NCBI GenBank assembly: GCA_000482145.1
Contig: AUXH01000039.1
Span: 1 to 59,955, forward strand
DNA from: Strigomonas culicis
Lineage: Eukaryota; Euglenozoa; Kinetoplastea; Trypanosomatida; Trypanosomatidae
DNA: 59,955 bases
Direction of reading: 5' to 3'
In this document: positions 9,858 to 20,481 of the stretch, one piece after another
Position numbering within the stretch: position 1 is the stretch's first letter
How the letters are laid out: each line of letters begins with the position of its first letter
The notes under the pieces: generated by a model
What the model was told of the DNA's origin: nothing
Database searches by the model: none
Seen by the model: only the letters and a program-made list of their open reading frames with translations
Position numbers and translations under genes: made by a program

Positions 9858-12044
9858 TCAACTGGGCGCAGAGGTCTTCTGGGCCTTCAGGGAACTCATT
9901 TCTTCCTCTGTCTGTCCATACAACTGCAGCAGCAAATCGTGCTGCGTGTTGAGTGTTTTCATCTCCTGCTGAAGCTTCAGCGACGCCGCTTCCACACGGC
10001 GCAGTCGGTCCAGCTCCACGGACTGCCGCAGCAGCTCCTTCTCGAGCCGCGCCCGTATTTTGCCCTCGCTGTCCGCGGAGGGCAGCGCCGTCACGCCGGC
10101 GGTTTCGGAGGGGCCGGTGTAGAAGGGCGCCAGCGTGCGCGGGAATCCGCTCCGCACCAACGCTGTGCCGCCGCTCTCTTGCGTGGATGGGATCTGCAAA
10201 GACGAGAGCGACATGGCTGGGGAAAGGGTGGCGGTGAAGTGGCTGGCAGCAGCGGCGGGGGCCATGGGAGACGGGCCCGTCAGCGGGGAGGGAACGGGCG
10301 CCGTGGGTGGGTTGGCGGACGTGGACAGCGCATGCTCCGTGTCGCGGAGACGGATGCGCAGATCGCTGCTCTCCTGCAGCGCCGCCTCCAGCTGCTGCTG
10401 TAGGGTGCGCAGCGCCGTCTGCAGCCGGCCGCGCTCCTCGTGCGCCGCGGCCAGCGCGGCGGACAGCTCCGCCTCGCGCGAGCGGCCGGCGGCCTCCGCG
10501 GCGGCCTGGCTGCGCTGCAGCTGGCCACAGCGGTCCTGCAGGGCGTCGCGCTCCTGCCGCGAGGCCGCGAGGCGCTCCTGCAGCGCGGACACCTGCTGCT
10601 GCATGTCGCCCACCTCCCCGCGGAGGCTCTGCAGCGAGCCGACGGCGGTCGCCTCCTTCGCGTGAAGGGCCGCCTCCGCCGCGTCGGCGCGGCTGTTTGC
10701 GAGTGACAGCGCCTCCTCCATCTCGTAGAGACGGTCCATGTACTCCGTCGTCGCGCTCTCCAGGGCGGAGCTCAGACGGTAGATCTCACGCTGGAGGTGG
10801 TCGCTGGTGGAGGAGGTGTTCTCCTTCATCGCGTCCAGCGACGCCTGATGGTTGGACTTCAGCTGCTGCAGCTGGCTCATGAAGGACTGCTTCGCCTGCT
10901 TCTCCTCCAAGAGGTTCGTCTCCAGGGACTCGATCGTCTCGTGGCATCGGTCCACCTCTCGCTCCAGGTTGGCGATGTGCTCCTCCTTGGAGGACTGCAC
11001 GCGCTGCTTCGTCGCCTCACTCTGCCGCCAGCTCCTCTCCTGCTCCCGGTAATCGCTCAGCTGCGCCTCCATCTCCGCCACGCGCGCCCGCAGGGCCCGC
11101 CGCTCCTCTAGGATCGCCTTGCTCGACGCCCGCTCCCTACTGAGATCGCTCATGAGCTTCGCAACTTCCGCCGGCGGTGTGGCATTGTCCACTACGTGCT
11201 GCGCCTCGGCGAGTCGGCCCTCGGTGTCAGCCAGCCGCCGCTTCAGCGCTGCCGTCTCGTCGCGGAGGGTGGTGGTCAGTTCCATCTCCTCCGCCAGCTG
11301 CTGCTGGAAGCGGAGAAGCTGACGGATGCCTTCCTCGCCAAGCCCGTCGTTTGCTGTCAAGACCGGAAGCGGGGGCGTCCGCGCTGCTTCTGTCTTTTTT
11401 TCCTCTACCGCATCACTTGTGTCCTGCACCTTCGGCGTCTTTGGTGTCTCCTCTACTGCTGTGTTCTCTGGGACGTCTGGGATGTCTTCGACGGTATCCG
11501 TCGTGGCGGGAGCCGTAGCCTCTGGGGGAGCTGCCTGATGGCTGCTCTGGGACTCATCCTCGATGGGCGGCGGTACTGCTACAGCGGCGGGGGGTTCACT
11601 TCTCTCCGCGTCACCTTCTACCTCCGCCGGCTGCGATGGCGCAGGTGTGTCACGTTTTTCGCTGCTGACCGATGGGGTACGCTGTTGAGGCAAGGCGATG
11701 CTCGCATCGTGGTGCGCCGGCGTCTTCGTCCGCTCCGCCCCTTCTTCCCCTTGGGGCGCGCCACCTCCTGCCCCCGCCGAACTACTAGAGAGCACGTTCG
11801 ACCGCCTCAGCTCCTGCAGAGCGGAGTCGATGGCGCCAAGATTATCCGTCAGCTTGCTGGCCCATGCAGTTGCATTACTAAAAGCTCCAGTGGTGGTAGT
11901 GGCGGGTGATGTGGAGGGAAAGAGGCCACCGTTTGTGCCCGCCGCTGCTACCTCTTCCTCCTCCTCGTACTCCTCCTCCTCCTGCAGGAGATCGGCAGCA
12001 TTGTCCAAGCCCTGCTGCAGCTGGCCCACTAGCGTATTCCACAT
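9858..12044 (-). CDS. TMF1-like golgin (TATA element modulatory factor family)
   Basis: The 728-residue protein starts MWNTLVGQLQQGLDNAADLL and then has an acidic patch, like the TMF/golgin N-terminus. A low-complexity Pro/Ser/Thr/Glu region follows to about residue 230, then long coiled coil (about 235-590) rich in E, Q, R and L heptads, a Pro/Ser linker, and a final coiled coil ending LNTQHDLLLQLYGQTEEEM. That last segment resembles the conserved TMF C-terminal domain, whose core has an LLxxYGEK-type motif. In other eukaryotes TMF1/Sgm1 is a Golgi tether that binds Rab6-type GTPases through this region; the transcription-factor name is historical. By inference it is a peripheral Golgi golgin here. 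The alternative is a generic coiled-coil protein. Confidence 0.65.
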   Translation of the reverse strand: MWNTLVGQLQQGLDNAADLLQEEEEYEEEEEVAAAGTNGGLFPSTSPATTTTGAFSNATAWASKLTDNLGAIDSALQELRRSNVLSSSSAGAGGGAPQGEEGAERTKTPAHHDASIALPQQRTPSVSSEKRDTPAPSQPAEVEGDAERSEPPAAVAVPPPIEDESQSSHQAAPPEATAPATTDTVEDIPDVPENTAVEETPKTPKVQDTSDAVEEKKTEAARTPPLPVLTANDGLGEEGIRQLLRFQQQLAEEMELTTTLRDETAALKRRLADTEGRLAEAQHVVDNATPPAEVAKLMSDLSRERASSKAILEERRALRARVAEMEAQLSDYREQERSWRQSEATKQRVQSSKEEHIANLEREVDRCHETIESLETNLLEEKQAKQSFMSQLQQLKSNHQASLDAMKENTSSTSDHLQREIYRLSSALESATTEYMDRLYEMEEALSLANSRADAAEAALHAKEATAVGSLQSLRGEVGDMQQQVSALQERLAASRQERDALQDRCGQLQRSQAAAEAAGRSREAELSAALAAAHEERGRLQTALRTLQQQLEAALQESSDLRIRLRDTEHALSTSANPPTAPVPSPLTGPSPMAPAAAASHFTATLSPAMSLSSLQIPSTQESGGTALVRSGFPRTLAPFYTGPSETAGVTALPSADSEGKIRARLEKELLRQSVELDRLRRVEAASLKLQQEMKTLNTQHDLLLQLYGQTEEEMSSLKAQKTSAPS

Positions 12045-12412
12045 GCTGCCGTGTCGTATGCACTAGCGTGGGTGCTACAATTTTTGCTTATGTGTTTATT
12101 TATTTTATTTTTTTGTATGTTTCCTGTTGGTGGAGATTGAGAAACGGAAAAGGAAGGAAGAGTGTGCGCATGCCAAGGGGATATTCTCAGTAAGTCTCTT
12201 GTTTTACTCTTGTATTATTAGCAGTAGTATTAGGCAAGTGTAATGAGACCATGTAGACGTGGTGCTTTTGTGGGCACTATAGGCATCTACTCTAATCTAC
12301 GAAAACAAAAACAAAACAAAAAGAATAAATGTACAGGTGTTGTTTCACACAATGGTTAGATATAAGCATGTTCTTGAGCGCCATGCGTTGTGGAGATTCT
12401 AGCGACCTCTTC
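12045..12412. other. Intergenic region, membrane protein to TMF-like
   Basis: AT-rich 368 bp spacer with an A-rich (A4C)-like patch near 12300-12325. No gene or structured RNA is evident. Confidence 0.5.
12124..12161 (-). promoter_or_regulatory. Predicted trans-splice acceptor for the TMF-like gene
   Basis: On the minus strand a C/T-rich tract (plus-strand 12134-12161) is followed by an AG at 12125-12124, about 80 nt before the ATG at 12044. Confidence 0.45.
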
Positions 12413-14434
12413 TTACCTCTCTATACTGTTCGGCCAATACTCCACCCGCTTTCTTGACGAGGTGGAAGAACTATCCAAATCCTGGTCCTCGTCGGACGAC
12501 GAGGACGGAGGCTGTCGCGTAGGAGGTGAGAAGCCTTGGTAGAGGCTAGGATCCACGGAGGCGTGGTGGCTACCACGCTCCGGTAGCGGAGGGAACGGGA
12601 TGACCTCTTCACCGTCCACGCCCAGAACGGCTCCATCGCGGTATAACTCGACATGGTTGTTTAAATTCGGGCTGCCACTGACGTAGTTGTCGGGGTACGC
12701 CTTGTTGCCATTGAAGCGACCAGCGGAGCGGCTGCGGCTGCGCATGGTGGAGGCCACCTCGGCCTGCGCCAGCTCGTTCAAGAAGGCTTGCTGCTCCGCG
12801 GTGGAGGGGGGGTGCTGCTGCGTGACGCTTGCCTTGTACGCGGCGGCCGAGGCGCCCTCACCTTGGAGCAGATAGTCCATCACGGCGCTCAGGGAGAGAT
12901 ACCACGCGTAGCAGCCACGCCCAGTGCCGATGCCGCGCTGCCGCCACCGCCGACACTCCCGCATGTACTGGTCAATCACGTAGATGGTGTGCAAGCCCCA
13001 CAGAAAGAGCGAAGGGAACAGGAGAACGACAAGGGGCATGTGGTAGGCCGTCGCCGTGGCAAGGAGCGCGATGCCACACACGTTCTGAAAAAAGAAGAGC
13101 GGGATGGACATCTGCAGATTATACACGCGCACCACGTCGCGGATGCGCAGGCCGCCCTCTCGGTACGCCTCCCCTCGCGAGAGGGCGTACAGGTCATAAA
13201 AGGCCAGGGCGCAGCACGCAAAAGGCGTCACCGGCACGCACCACAGCAGCGCGAAGGACTGTCCAATCGCAATGCGGCCCACCGGCGACTGGTTGAACCG
13301 CACCGAGACGTAGGCAAAGTAACCCGTCAAGATCGCATTCGTGACGAAAAACTGGGCAATGCTGAGGGAGCCGAGTACAACGTAGCCGGCGACCCAGTAC
13401 CCCACGCACAGGGCGCAGTTGATGCCGTAGACGAAGAGACGCAGCATCGCCATGAAGATGAGCGTGCCGCTGTTCGACGCGCGGAAGAGGAGGGAGAACA
13501 TATAGAGCATGTACAGGATGGGGAGGCAGCAGTACAGCGTGACGGACGGGGGGAGGGGGAACATGCGCCCCAAGGAGCTCTGCCAGAGGAGGAGCTCCAT
13601 CACGAGGCCGATACACGAGCCGAAGAAGCCAAGAAAGATAAGAAAGATGAGCAGCCCGCACAGCCCCGGCGGAATCGTTGTCTGGAAGAAGAAGAGTGGA
13701 ATCACGAGTGCGGTCACGACGCTTGTGTACACCGTCGTGGGGATCCACACGTACCATTTCTTAATGTCGCCCTGTCGGTTGAGGAGCAGCAGCACCTGCA
13801 AGCGGCAGTTTGGATTGAAAGTGGCGTAAATGGGAAAGGACGCGTCGTCTCCCTCAGTGCTAAAGGTGAGTGAGGGGGAGAAGACAGAGGAGCCGCTGCC
13901 CGCGGGCTGCGTCGCTTGAAGACTCGCAATGGGTGCGGTCTTGTACAGCTGCAACACGGTCGGAGAAGGGCACAACCCTGTGGAATTAACGACCTGCAGC
14001 AGTGTTACACGCATCTCAGTCGCAATGACGCTAGCCATTGCAGCACTCAACGGATTGAACGTAACAGCACAATTGGTAGCGCTCGCCGCCGCATTGCCAC
14101 CAAGCTGAAAAACTAGAACACTATCCGCACTCATGCCAGATTCAGTAGTAATGACATTCTGAAATCCTTGAGAAAAGTTATCTAGCTTCTCCACGGTAAA
14201 GCTGCCGCCGCTGTGCTCTACGAGGCGGCTGCGATAAGGAGAGAGAGACCACACGGGGTCAAAAAGAAACTGGCTGTCGATAGGCACTGTTCCTTCACAT
14301 GGGATGTAGGCGACATGAACCGCTTTGGCTCTAACGGACACAGGAGAGAGAAAAAGGCACAGGCAGAAAAACACTAATGAAAAAGAAACAGAAGGGGAAC
14401 AACTCCTCCTTCTCATTCCTTCTAAGGCGGGCAT
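12413..14434 (-). CDS. Multi-pass membrane protein with signal peptide and luminal domain
   Basis: I start this at the ATG 14434-14432 (MPALEGMRRRSCSP), giving 673 residues. The frame is open for 58 more codons upstream, but those read like untranslated pyrimidine-rich leader. From the chosen start, a basic stretch and the hydrophobic run VSFSLVFFCLCLFLSPVSVRA form a signal peptide. About 230 residues of soluble, probably luminal or extracellular, sequence follow. Then come about seven to nine hydrophobic segments between roughly residues 245 and 545 (for example CGLLIFLIFLGFFGSCIGL and MPLVVLLFPSLFLWGLHTIY). A hydrophilic, Ser-rich C-terminal tail of about 120 residues includes RSRSRSAGR and an acidic Ser/Asp run. 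The layout of signal, luminal domain, about seven TM segments and cytosolic tail recalls GOST/lung-7TM-type proteins, but I cannot assign a family. Confidence 0.7.
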   Translation of the reverse strand: MPALEGMRRRSCSPSVSFSLVFFCLCLFLSPVSVRAKAVHVAYIPCEGTVPIDSQFLFDPVWSLSPYRSRLVEHSGGSFTVEKLDNFSQGFQNVITTESGMSADSVLVFQLGGNAAASATNCAVTFNPLSAAMASVIATEMRVTLLQVVNSTGLCPSPTVLQLYKTAPIASLQATQPAGSGSSVFSPSLTFSTEGDDASFPIYATFNPNCRLQVLLLLNRQGDIKKWYVWIPTTVYTSVVTALVIPLFFFQTTIPPGLCGLLIFLIFLGFFGSCIGLVMELLLWQSSLGRMFPLPPSVTLYCCLPILYMLYMFSLLFRASNSGTLIFMAMLRLFVYGINCALCVGYWVAGYVVLGSLSIAQFFVTNAILTGYFAYVSVRFNQSPVGRIAIGQSFALLWCVPVTPFACCALAFYDLYALSRGEAYREGGLRIRDVVRVYNLQMSIPLFFFQNVCGIALLATATAYHMPLVVLLFPSLFLWGLHTIYVIDQYMRECRRWRQRGIGTGRGCYAWYLSLSAVMDYLLQGEGASAAAYKASVTQQHPPSTAEQQAFLNELAQAEVASTMRSRSRSAGRFNGNKAYPDNYVSGSPNLNNHVELYRDGAVLGVDGEEVIPFPPLPERGSHHASVDPSLYQGFSPPTRQPPSSSSDEDQDLDSSSTSSRKRVEYWPNSIER

Positions 14435-14514
14435 TTTATGTAAAAAAGAAAATCTACAAAATTTTTCCAGAAAGAGTACAAGAGAAAAAAAGGGAGTATT
14501 CTTCTTTTGTACCT

Positions 14515-14579
14515 CTATGCTGAAAAGAGAAGAGAACGAGGAAAGGATATGGAAAAAAAAAATGTGAGGGAGAGAGAAG
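14515..14579 (-). promoter_or_regulatory. Predicted trans-splice acceptor for the membrane protein gene
   Basis: Plus-strand 14521-14579 is almost pure purine, so the minus-strand RNA carries a long polypyrimidine tract. The first AG after it is at 14516-14515, about 80 nt upstream of the chosen ATG at 14434. This supports that ATG over the more upstream in-frame Met at 14608, which lies beyond the tract. Confidence 0.55.
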
Positions 14580-14624
14580 TACACTACACGAAAAGTATTA
14601 ATACACACATATGTATTATGAACG

Positions 14625-14651
14625 TATATATATATATATATATATATATAT
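14625..14651. repeat. (TA)n microsatellite
   Basis: About 13 tandem TA units in the spacer upstream of the membrane protein gene. Confidence 0.95.
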
Positions 14652-14996
14652 GCATGCTCTCTGAAGGAAGTTTTTTTTTTAGTATAGATAAAGAAGCGGC
14701 ACTACTCCCTGTATCCTAATTTAGCTTGACCGTGATTCTTTAATAGAGTATCAAAAAAGGGGAGTAAAAAAAAAAAAGGAGGTATAAGAACCAACATGGT
14801 ATGGGGCCGCATTTGTTTTCGTGACTGCATTGTTTTTCTAGTAATTACATGATAAAGTGAACGGTTATGTGTGAGAGAGGTGTCATTGTGTGTGTGGGTA
14901 GGGGTAAAAAAATAGAGACAAGAAAAATGAACATGAAGAAATTCTGTTCCAAAAGTAGCAAATTTATATATTCATATTAACATATATTTATATAAA

Positions 14997-15019
14997 GAGA
15001 GAGAGAGAGAGCGAGAGAG
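14997..15019. repeat. (GA)n microsatellite
   Basis: GA dinucleotide tract with one GC interruption, giving a pyrimidine tract in the minus-strand transcript, in the 3' flank of the C2-domain gene. Confidence 0.9.
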
Positions 15020-15138
15020 GAAAACACTCTTTATACTATGTCGAATAATATTTGTATAATTATTTAGTAGCATAAGTAGTTGTACATTATAATCTAAGGA
15101 ATCAACACCAAAGCTACATTTTTTTTTAACAACTAATA

Positions 15139-16602
15139 CTATGCGAATTTGTTCTCCTTTTTACGGCGGCCGTACTTGTCCAAATGATCAATGTGAATAC
15201 CGTCACCATGATAATGCAGCTCAATGGCATCGTTGGGTTCTTTAAGCCGTGCCTCAACACCAGACTTTCCACCCTTTACCACACGTTCATTTGCACTTGC
15301 AATGGCGGGTTTGAATGCCTTCAGAATCTTTGCGAGCTCTGCCTCAGTGATAGAATCCATAAGAGAACCGATGAAATGCAGTAAGACCAACGTGAACTTC
15401 TTGTGACTGCTTGTCACCTTGTCCATTGCGCCGTCAAAGTTTTTCTCAACGGGAATCTCCGCCAAAGGATCCTTCCGGAAGTCCTCCTCTGCAATGAGCT
15501 GGCAGACTTCATACGGCAACGTGGACACAAAGTGATAGAGCAGCGAGCCCTGCAGTACGACTGCATCTTCAGAGTCAAAGGTGGAATCATGGACCCGCTT
15601 TCTGTTGTCATAGCTCAGCACCTTCGTCCCAGCCGGGTCGTTGTCAATGCCAACAGTATACAAAACCCACAGACGGGTGAGCCAGTCGCGCACCACGTTG
15701 CTGGCTGAAGAAGAGAGAATGTCGATTCCCATCTGTGCGATAAGAAACGCCCGTGATTTACGTTCGGCCCGATATTGCTGCTCCTCAGCTGACGTAAAAC
15801 TAAGCTGCACATCCCCAAGATTAAACTTCTCCGCCGTGAGACGGACACGCGTCAGCACCTGGTGACTGCGGCGGCAATGCCAGCGTTTAGTCACGACATC
15901 ACCGACCGAGCGCACCTCTGCCAATGTTGGCTTTGCTTTTGCTTTTTGTCCATCCTCGGGTGGAGCTGGAGGACGCAAGCTACGTGTTCTCCAGGCATTG
16001 GTGAGAGCGGCACGGTATTGCTCCAGCCACCGCTTGTCTGTCAGCAGCTGCAACCACACGTATTGACTGCCTGCAGGGACGAGACTGCAAGAGCCGGAAA
16101 GGGAAACATCCCCCACAATCTCACAATCGGCGTCGGGATCAAACGTGTTGACCACTTTGGCTTTCACGAGAGACCGACGGATGCTCAAGGATGGGTCCAC
16201 GTCTGTTGGGGGCTCACTGACGCCTTTGCTAAGCTCGTCAGCAAGTTGCTCTGGATCGGTGTTTGACAGGCGCAAAACAGCATCTTTGTGCTTAATCGAA
16301 GTAAAAGACACTTCATTAACACCGCACAAAATAGGTGTTGAGTCTTTCTGTCGTTCAAGCTCAAAAACCTTGAAAACCAAAACTCCGGACGGCACTCCGC
16401 TGGGAATATCAAACGTCAAAGTGTCTTTGAAAAAGGGATCATTCGTCTTTGCCTGCACAGAGGTGCACTGCTCAGTTGCGTACACAGTTGTAAGCTTGTT
16501 GTTCATTAAGGTAACACGCACCTGAGAAGTACAGGGAAGTGGATCGTCCTCGGTTTGAGGAAAATGCCTTCCTCTTAGGATTTCGATTTGCAAGGATGTC
16601 AT
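15139..16602 (-). CDS. C2-domain protein
   Basis: The 487-residue protein opens with an apparent C2 domain (about residues 1-125): a first strand SLQIEILRGRHFP, an acidic loop EDDP, and NDPFFKDTLTFDI, which matches the NPxWNExFxF segment of C2 folds. C2 domains bind phospholipids, often with Ca2+, but only some of the usual loop aspartates are visible, so calcium dependence is unclear. The remaining 360 residues have no family I recognise and end in a basic tail (YGRRKKENKFA). No membrane segment is present. It is the first minus-strand gene beside the strand-switch region, and its codons are noticeably less GC-rich at third positions than those of the distal genes. The start is the first ATG, with an acceptor upstream. 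Confidence 0.7.
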   Translation of the reverse strand: MTSLQIEILRGRHFPQTEDDPLPCTSQVRVTLMNNKLTTVYATEQCTSVQAKTNDPFFKDTLTFDIPSGVPSGVLVFKVFELERQKDSTPILCGVNEVSFTSIKHKDAVLRLSNTDPEQLADELSKGVSEPPTDVDPSLSIRRSLVKAKVVNTFDPDADCEIVGDVSLSGSCSLVPAGSQYVWLQLLTDKRWLEQYRAALTNAWRTRSLRPPAPPEDGQKAKAKPTLAEVRSVGDVVTKRWHCRRSHQVLTRVRLTAEKFNLGDVQLSFTSAEEQQYRAERKSRAFLIAQMGIDILSSSASNVVRDWLTRLWVLYTVGIDNDPAGTKVLSYDNRKRVHDSTFDSEDAVVLQGSLLYHFVSTLPYEVCQLIAEEDFRKDPLAEIPVEKNFDGAMDKVTSSHKKFTLVLLHFIGSLMDSITEAELAKILKAFKPAIASANERVVKGGKSGVEARLKEPNDAIELHYHGDGIHIDHLDKYGRRKKENKFA

Positions 16603-16773
16603 CGGTGATTTGAAAGCAAGTATGTATGCTTAGGAGACTCTCAACTATTCAATTTGATCACACACAAAAAAAAATGCACTGGTTTGTTTTTTTTGTTTGT
16701 TTGTTTGTCGGATTGTTTTTTTTTTGTCTTGTTTTCCTCTAACTGTAAATGGGATTGGTTTTGTTTTTACTTA

Positions 16774-16862
16774 CTGTGTATTTGTTGTTGTTAAAAAAAA
16801 AATGAGAGAGAGAGAGCAAGAATAAAAGAGAGTGAAAAAACATGAAAGAATAATAGAAATAG
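16774..16862 (-). promoter_or_regulatory. Predicted trans-splice acceptor for the C2-domain gene
   Basis: Plus-strand 16793-16862 is purine-rich (A-run, GA repeat), giving a polypyrimidine tract on the minus strand. The next AG is at 16775-16774, about 170 nt upstream of the ATG at 16602. It is the first processing site expected on the minus polycistron. Confidence 0.45.
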
Positions 16863-17271
16863 AAGTCATTGTAAGTTCTTTTTCTTTTTTTTTCAAAAAC
16901 AAAAAAAAATTCCCACCAACGTAAACATTTTGTATAGACAGAGGGAGTACATATATGGATATATGTATGTACACGTAAATTATTTATTCAGTTTTTTTTT
17001 TTTAAGAATTGAACAAAAGTATCTCTTGAAATGGGCAACAGCAGTTTTATTCTTGTTCACAAGTAAGTATGTCGAAACAAAAAAAAAACTGCTCGCAGCT
17101 ACAGCAAATGCATGATTTTGCACATCGAAAACAAATGTGCAAGTTATCTGAAGATTTTGCTTGAGTGTTTTCGTTATTACTTCTTGATAATTGAAATGCA
17201 CTACGTGAGTTTATCACCTTTCCACGAAAGAAATGTTAATCTCCACTTGATGTTCATTATGTTCTATATTG

Positions 17272-17294
17272 TATATATATATATATATATATAT
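17272..17294. repeat. (TA)n microsatellite
   Basis: About 11 tandem TA units in the AT-rich left flank of the strand-switch region. Confidence 0.95.
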
Positions 17295-18112
17295 CAAAAA
17301 AAAATCATTGAACAGTGAAAATGATATTACTATATGTTGTACGGTAACTGAATTTAAAACGTCATTTCCTTGCATTTTAATAAAAGAAAAATGTACGCAG
17401 GGGAATCACAAAAAAAAAAGGAATCATAACAGTGCAACAATTTAGTTTTTGCTTCAAGAAAAAAAAAAGATGATGCCACAAGAACAGTACAAATTATCGA
17501 TCACCTCTGCAGAGGGAGTATTCTTTGAAATACATTTAAAAGAAAGGAGGTGATTTTTTTCCCCTGTGATGTCTCTCTATTCACTTTATAAAAAAAAAGT
17601 GCCTTAAACAAACTCCTACAATTGGATGTGGAGTTGTACGCACGTGCCATGAGTATAAAAGAATGCTGCTCATTAGACATTGGGCAAAGGTGTACAAAGC
17701 AATACACTATTCTTTTGAGTTATTTCAAACGGTATTACCAGTTCACCTTCAGTAATTATTTTTTTTTTACTGTTTCGTTCGCAACTAGCATTGATTTGTA
17801 TACGCACTGTCAAAACAGCACTGCTTCTTTATCACATTTCCACATTTCATTTGACCCTTTTAAGAACTTGTGTGCGGAAGGTGTAAACTGCGCAAAAAAA
17901 AACAGTCGTCTCCGTTCTTTCCCAAGTTTAAATATCCATCACCACCACCCGGGCGCGCACTGTTCCTTCGCCGCCCTTTTCCTCCTTTATAATCAAGTGA
18001 CTTCAAAAAAAGAATAAACACACGTTGAAAACACGAAAACAACTGGGCCCCGCAGCCCCTCTCTCCCCTGGGAACCACCCCATGGGGGCACCCCTGATTT
18101 CAGCGGCGCGGA

Positions 18113-18122
18113 CCCCCCCCCC
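18113..18122. repeat. C10 homopolymer
   Basis: Ten consecutive C on the plus strand near the left edge of the GC-rich core. Confidence 0.9.
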
Positions 18123-18210
18123 TCCTCCCTCAAACAAAAGAAAGCAAAACAAGCAGCGGGCCAATCGGGCGAGCACCGCCAGCCCCAAGGCCCCGGGTGG
18201 TCGCGACGAG

Positions 18211-18231
18211 CCCCGCCCCCGCCCAGGCCCC
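18211..18231 (-). other. G-quadruplex motif on the minus strand
   Basis: Four C-runs of 4, 5, 3 and 4 on the plus strand separated by 1, 1 and 3 bases, so the minus strand satisfies the G3+N1-7 quadruplex pattern. The G-rich strand is the non-template (RNA-like) strand for leftward transcription. Confidence 0.6.
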
Positions 18232-19784
18232 GAAAAAGAGACCCATGCCGCACCAGAACGCCCGAGGCAACACAACGCCAAAAACAAAGGGGCGCCAAAA
18301 AACACACCCGCGAGAAATCACGCGCGAGGGAATTCGGAGCCACCCCCGGAACTTTAAAAAGAGGGAAAAGAAAATGAAACAGCAAAGCATTCGCCGTGCG
18401 TACCCCACCCGCCACCCACCGCGCCCCAAAACAAAAGCAGCAACACGAAAGCAATCGCGCAAAAGATTCACCGCTTTCAGAATCACAGCCCACCACATCA
18501 TAATAAAGGTTAAAGAAGACAAAAAAAAAGCCTTTTTATGAAAGCCACCCGTTGGTGTGCTTACAAAGGGGGGGACGAGCGCTCCTAAATATCGAGGAAA
18601 GCGCGCCCTGTGCGCAGGAAATCAGCACGCAGCCCACCCCACCGCCGCGAGCAAAGACAAGGAGGTTTTTCAAGCACACCCAAACAACAAAAAAGACCGA
18701 CGCAAGCACCAAGCACCAGGAACAAACGGGCGCGGTTTTCATATTGGCAAACGCCAGAAGACGAGCCCGGCGGAAACGGGGGGGCGATGGGCTCATCGAT
18801 CTAGCTCATCCATTCTCCACAAACGCAAACGCCCCGCCCCTATTTTTCCATCCTTTCTGGTGGAAACCGCTCCAAATAACTATCTTTTTCGCCACATTGG
18901 GGCCCTCATTCGCCACGGTGGCTCCATTTTCTCCTCGCTTGTGCTCACGACTGCGCGCCGAGGGAGCAAAGCCTCGGCGGTTGGGAAACGGGGCTCACTG
19001 CTTTTTGTTGCCCAATTCATCCACGAAAAGGAAAGTGATTTGAGAAGAGGTGAGCGTGTTTGCCCGCGGTGGGGACGCTTGAGGGCACGGGGAACGGGGC
19101 AGACCCCGGCCCGCCCCCCAAAGGAAAGCTGCGCCTCATCTTTTTTAAGACCCGCCCACGCCGTTCGACTCGTGAACAAGCGATGATGGCACACCAAAGA
19201 CGAGCAGCACTGGGAGGGTCAAATGGAGTCACCTCTCGGATTGGTAACTCACACATTCATAAGTGAGCATCGTTGCTGTCGTGTATGCGTGGTGCTATTT
19301 TCACGCATTTCCACCGTAACGAAAGCCCCCCTGCCCCCGGGAGGTGTGGGTTTGAGAACACCCCTCTTGAGGAAACGGGAGGGCAGCTAACTATGGACAA
19401 CTGAAAAAGCAGCTTTCTTATCGAATACAAGGAGGCAAAGAGAAAGTATTTGTTTCCATTTGTGCGTTTTCTTGGTGTTCATCCCCCGCCCCTCGCCCTG
19501 CTTTTTTTCCCCACGACCATGTTCGCATACAAAAAAATAGAAAACCTCGCGTGGCAAAAGCAGAAGAAAGAGCCTATTAATGGAGAACAGTTGCCGTTTC
19601 GCTTTGGGTTCTACATCCGGTTCCCATCCAGGTGTTAATAACGGTAAATAATGAGCGTCGTTAAACAGGGGGAAACCCAGGGGCGCCGGGGGAGAGGGTG
19701 CCAGCCATATCACATCCATGTTCAACGCCGTGCACTGAGCGTGAGGAGGGATATTTATACTTATGGATTCTGTTGCTTCGCCGG

Positions 19785-19807
19785 TTTTTTTTTTTTTGGG
19801 GGGGGGG
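19785..19807 (+). repeat. T13G10 composite homopolymer
   Basis: Thirteen T followed directly by ten G, exactly where the A-poor, G/T-rich right arm begins. Confidence 0.9.
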
Positions 19808-20481
19808 CGTGGCGTTTGTTATTGGGCCCCTCGGTGTGGCTGGCGAATGGGACGCGCATCGGTTGGCATTCTGGGGTTTGTGGGCGCTGTTTTCTTATCT
19901 CTCTTTTTTGTGCGTGCGTTTTTTCCGCGGCCGTTTTTGTGCGCCGCCTTCAACCCTTCGCTGTTTTCTGTTTTTATTCAGTGGTGAGGGGTGGGGCTGC
20001 TTTAATTCACACCCCGCTTTTTTTCTGAGAGGGCTTGCAGGCCCCCTCCTGGTGCGAAGGGGCCCTGGCTGAACACTCCCAACCGTCGCCTAGTTTTTTT
20101 CATATCCGGGGTCTCCCTTTTTTCCTTCGCGCCCTTCGTATTCCTCTTACAACTTTTTTTGGTGGGAGTAATGTGGGGTGGGTCGTGTTCCTTTGTTCTT
20201 TCTCGTGGGTTGGGTGCGGGCCGTTTTGCCTTTGGCTTTTGCCGTTTTGTGCGCTCCTCTGGGTGCGGGGGCGCGCCTGGTGTGTTTATGTGCGTTGGGG
20301 TGGGGGACTTTTCTCTTGTTGATCTTATTCTTTCTTTTGATGCTTGTGGACACTTATGCGTGATTTAACGGGGCTCTGATCTGGCGGGCGCGTGTTTGCC
20401 ATTGGGTGCCGTTCGGGTGGTGTGTTTTTTGATATGTCGTGCTTTGTGTGTTTCCTTTGGGGGCGCTTGGTTCATGGGTCC

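Larger units (their letters stand above)
14435..15138. other. Intergenic region, C2 gene to membrane protein
   Basis: A 704 bp AT-rich spacer with purine-rich stretches, a (TA)n and a (GA)n microsatellite and A- and T-runs near 14670 and 14765-14776. No credible gene or RNA was seen. It is longer than most spacers here and would hold a long C2-gene 3' UTR. Confidence 0.5.

Noticed and set aside
14435..14608. 58-residue N-terminal extension of the membrane protein
   Set aside because: It translates the polypyrimidine tract. The predicted acceptor (14515) lies inside it, and a good signal peptide starts at 14434.
19155..19185. Possible tRNA B-box (GTTCGACTC)
   Set aside because: The flanking bases do not pair as a T-stem, and no acceptor stem or A-box lies at the right distance.
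18557..19186. 209-codon plus-strand frame in the GC-rich core
   Set aside because: Lys/Arg/Ala-rich composition follows the T-poor bias, there is no family match, and its orientation and context do not fit either polycistron. I kept the region as non-coding, with low certainty.
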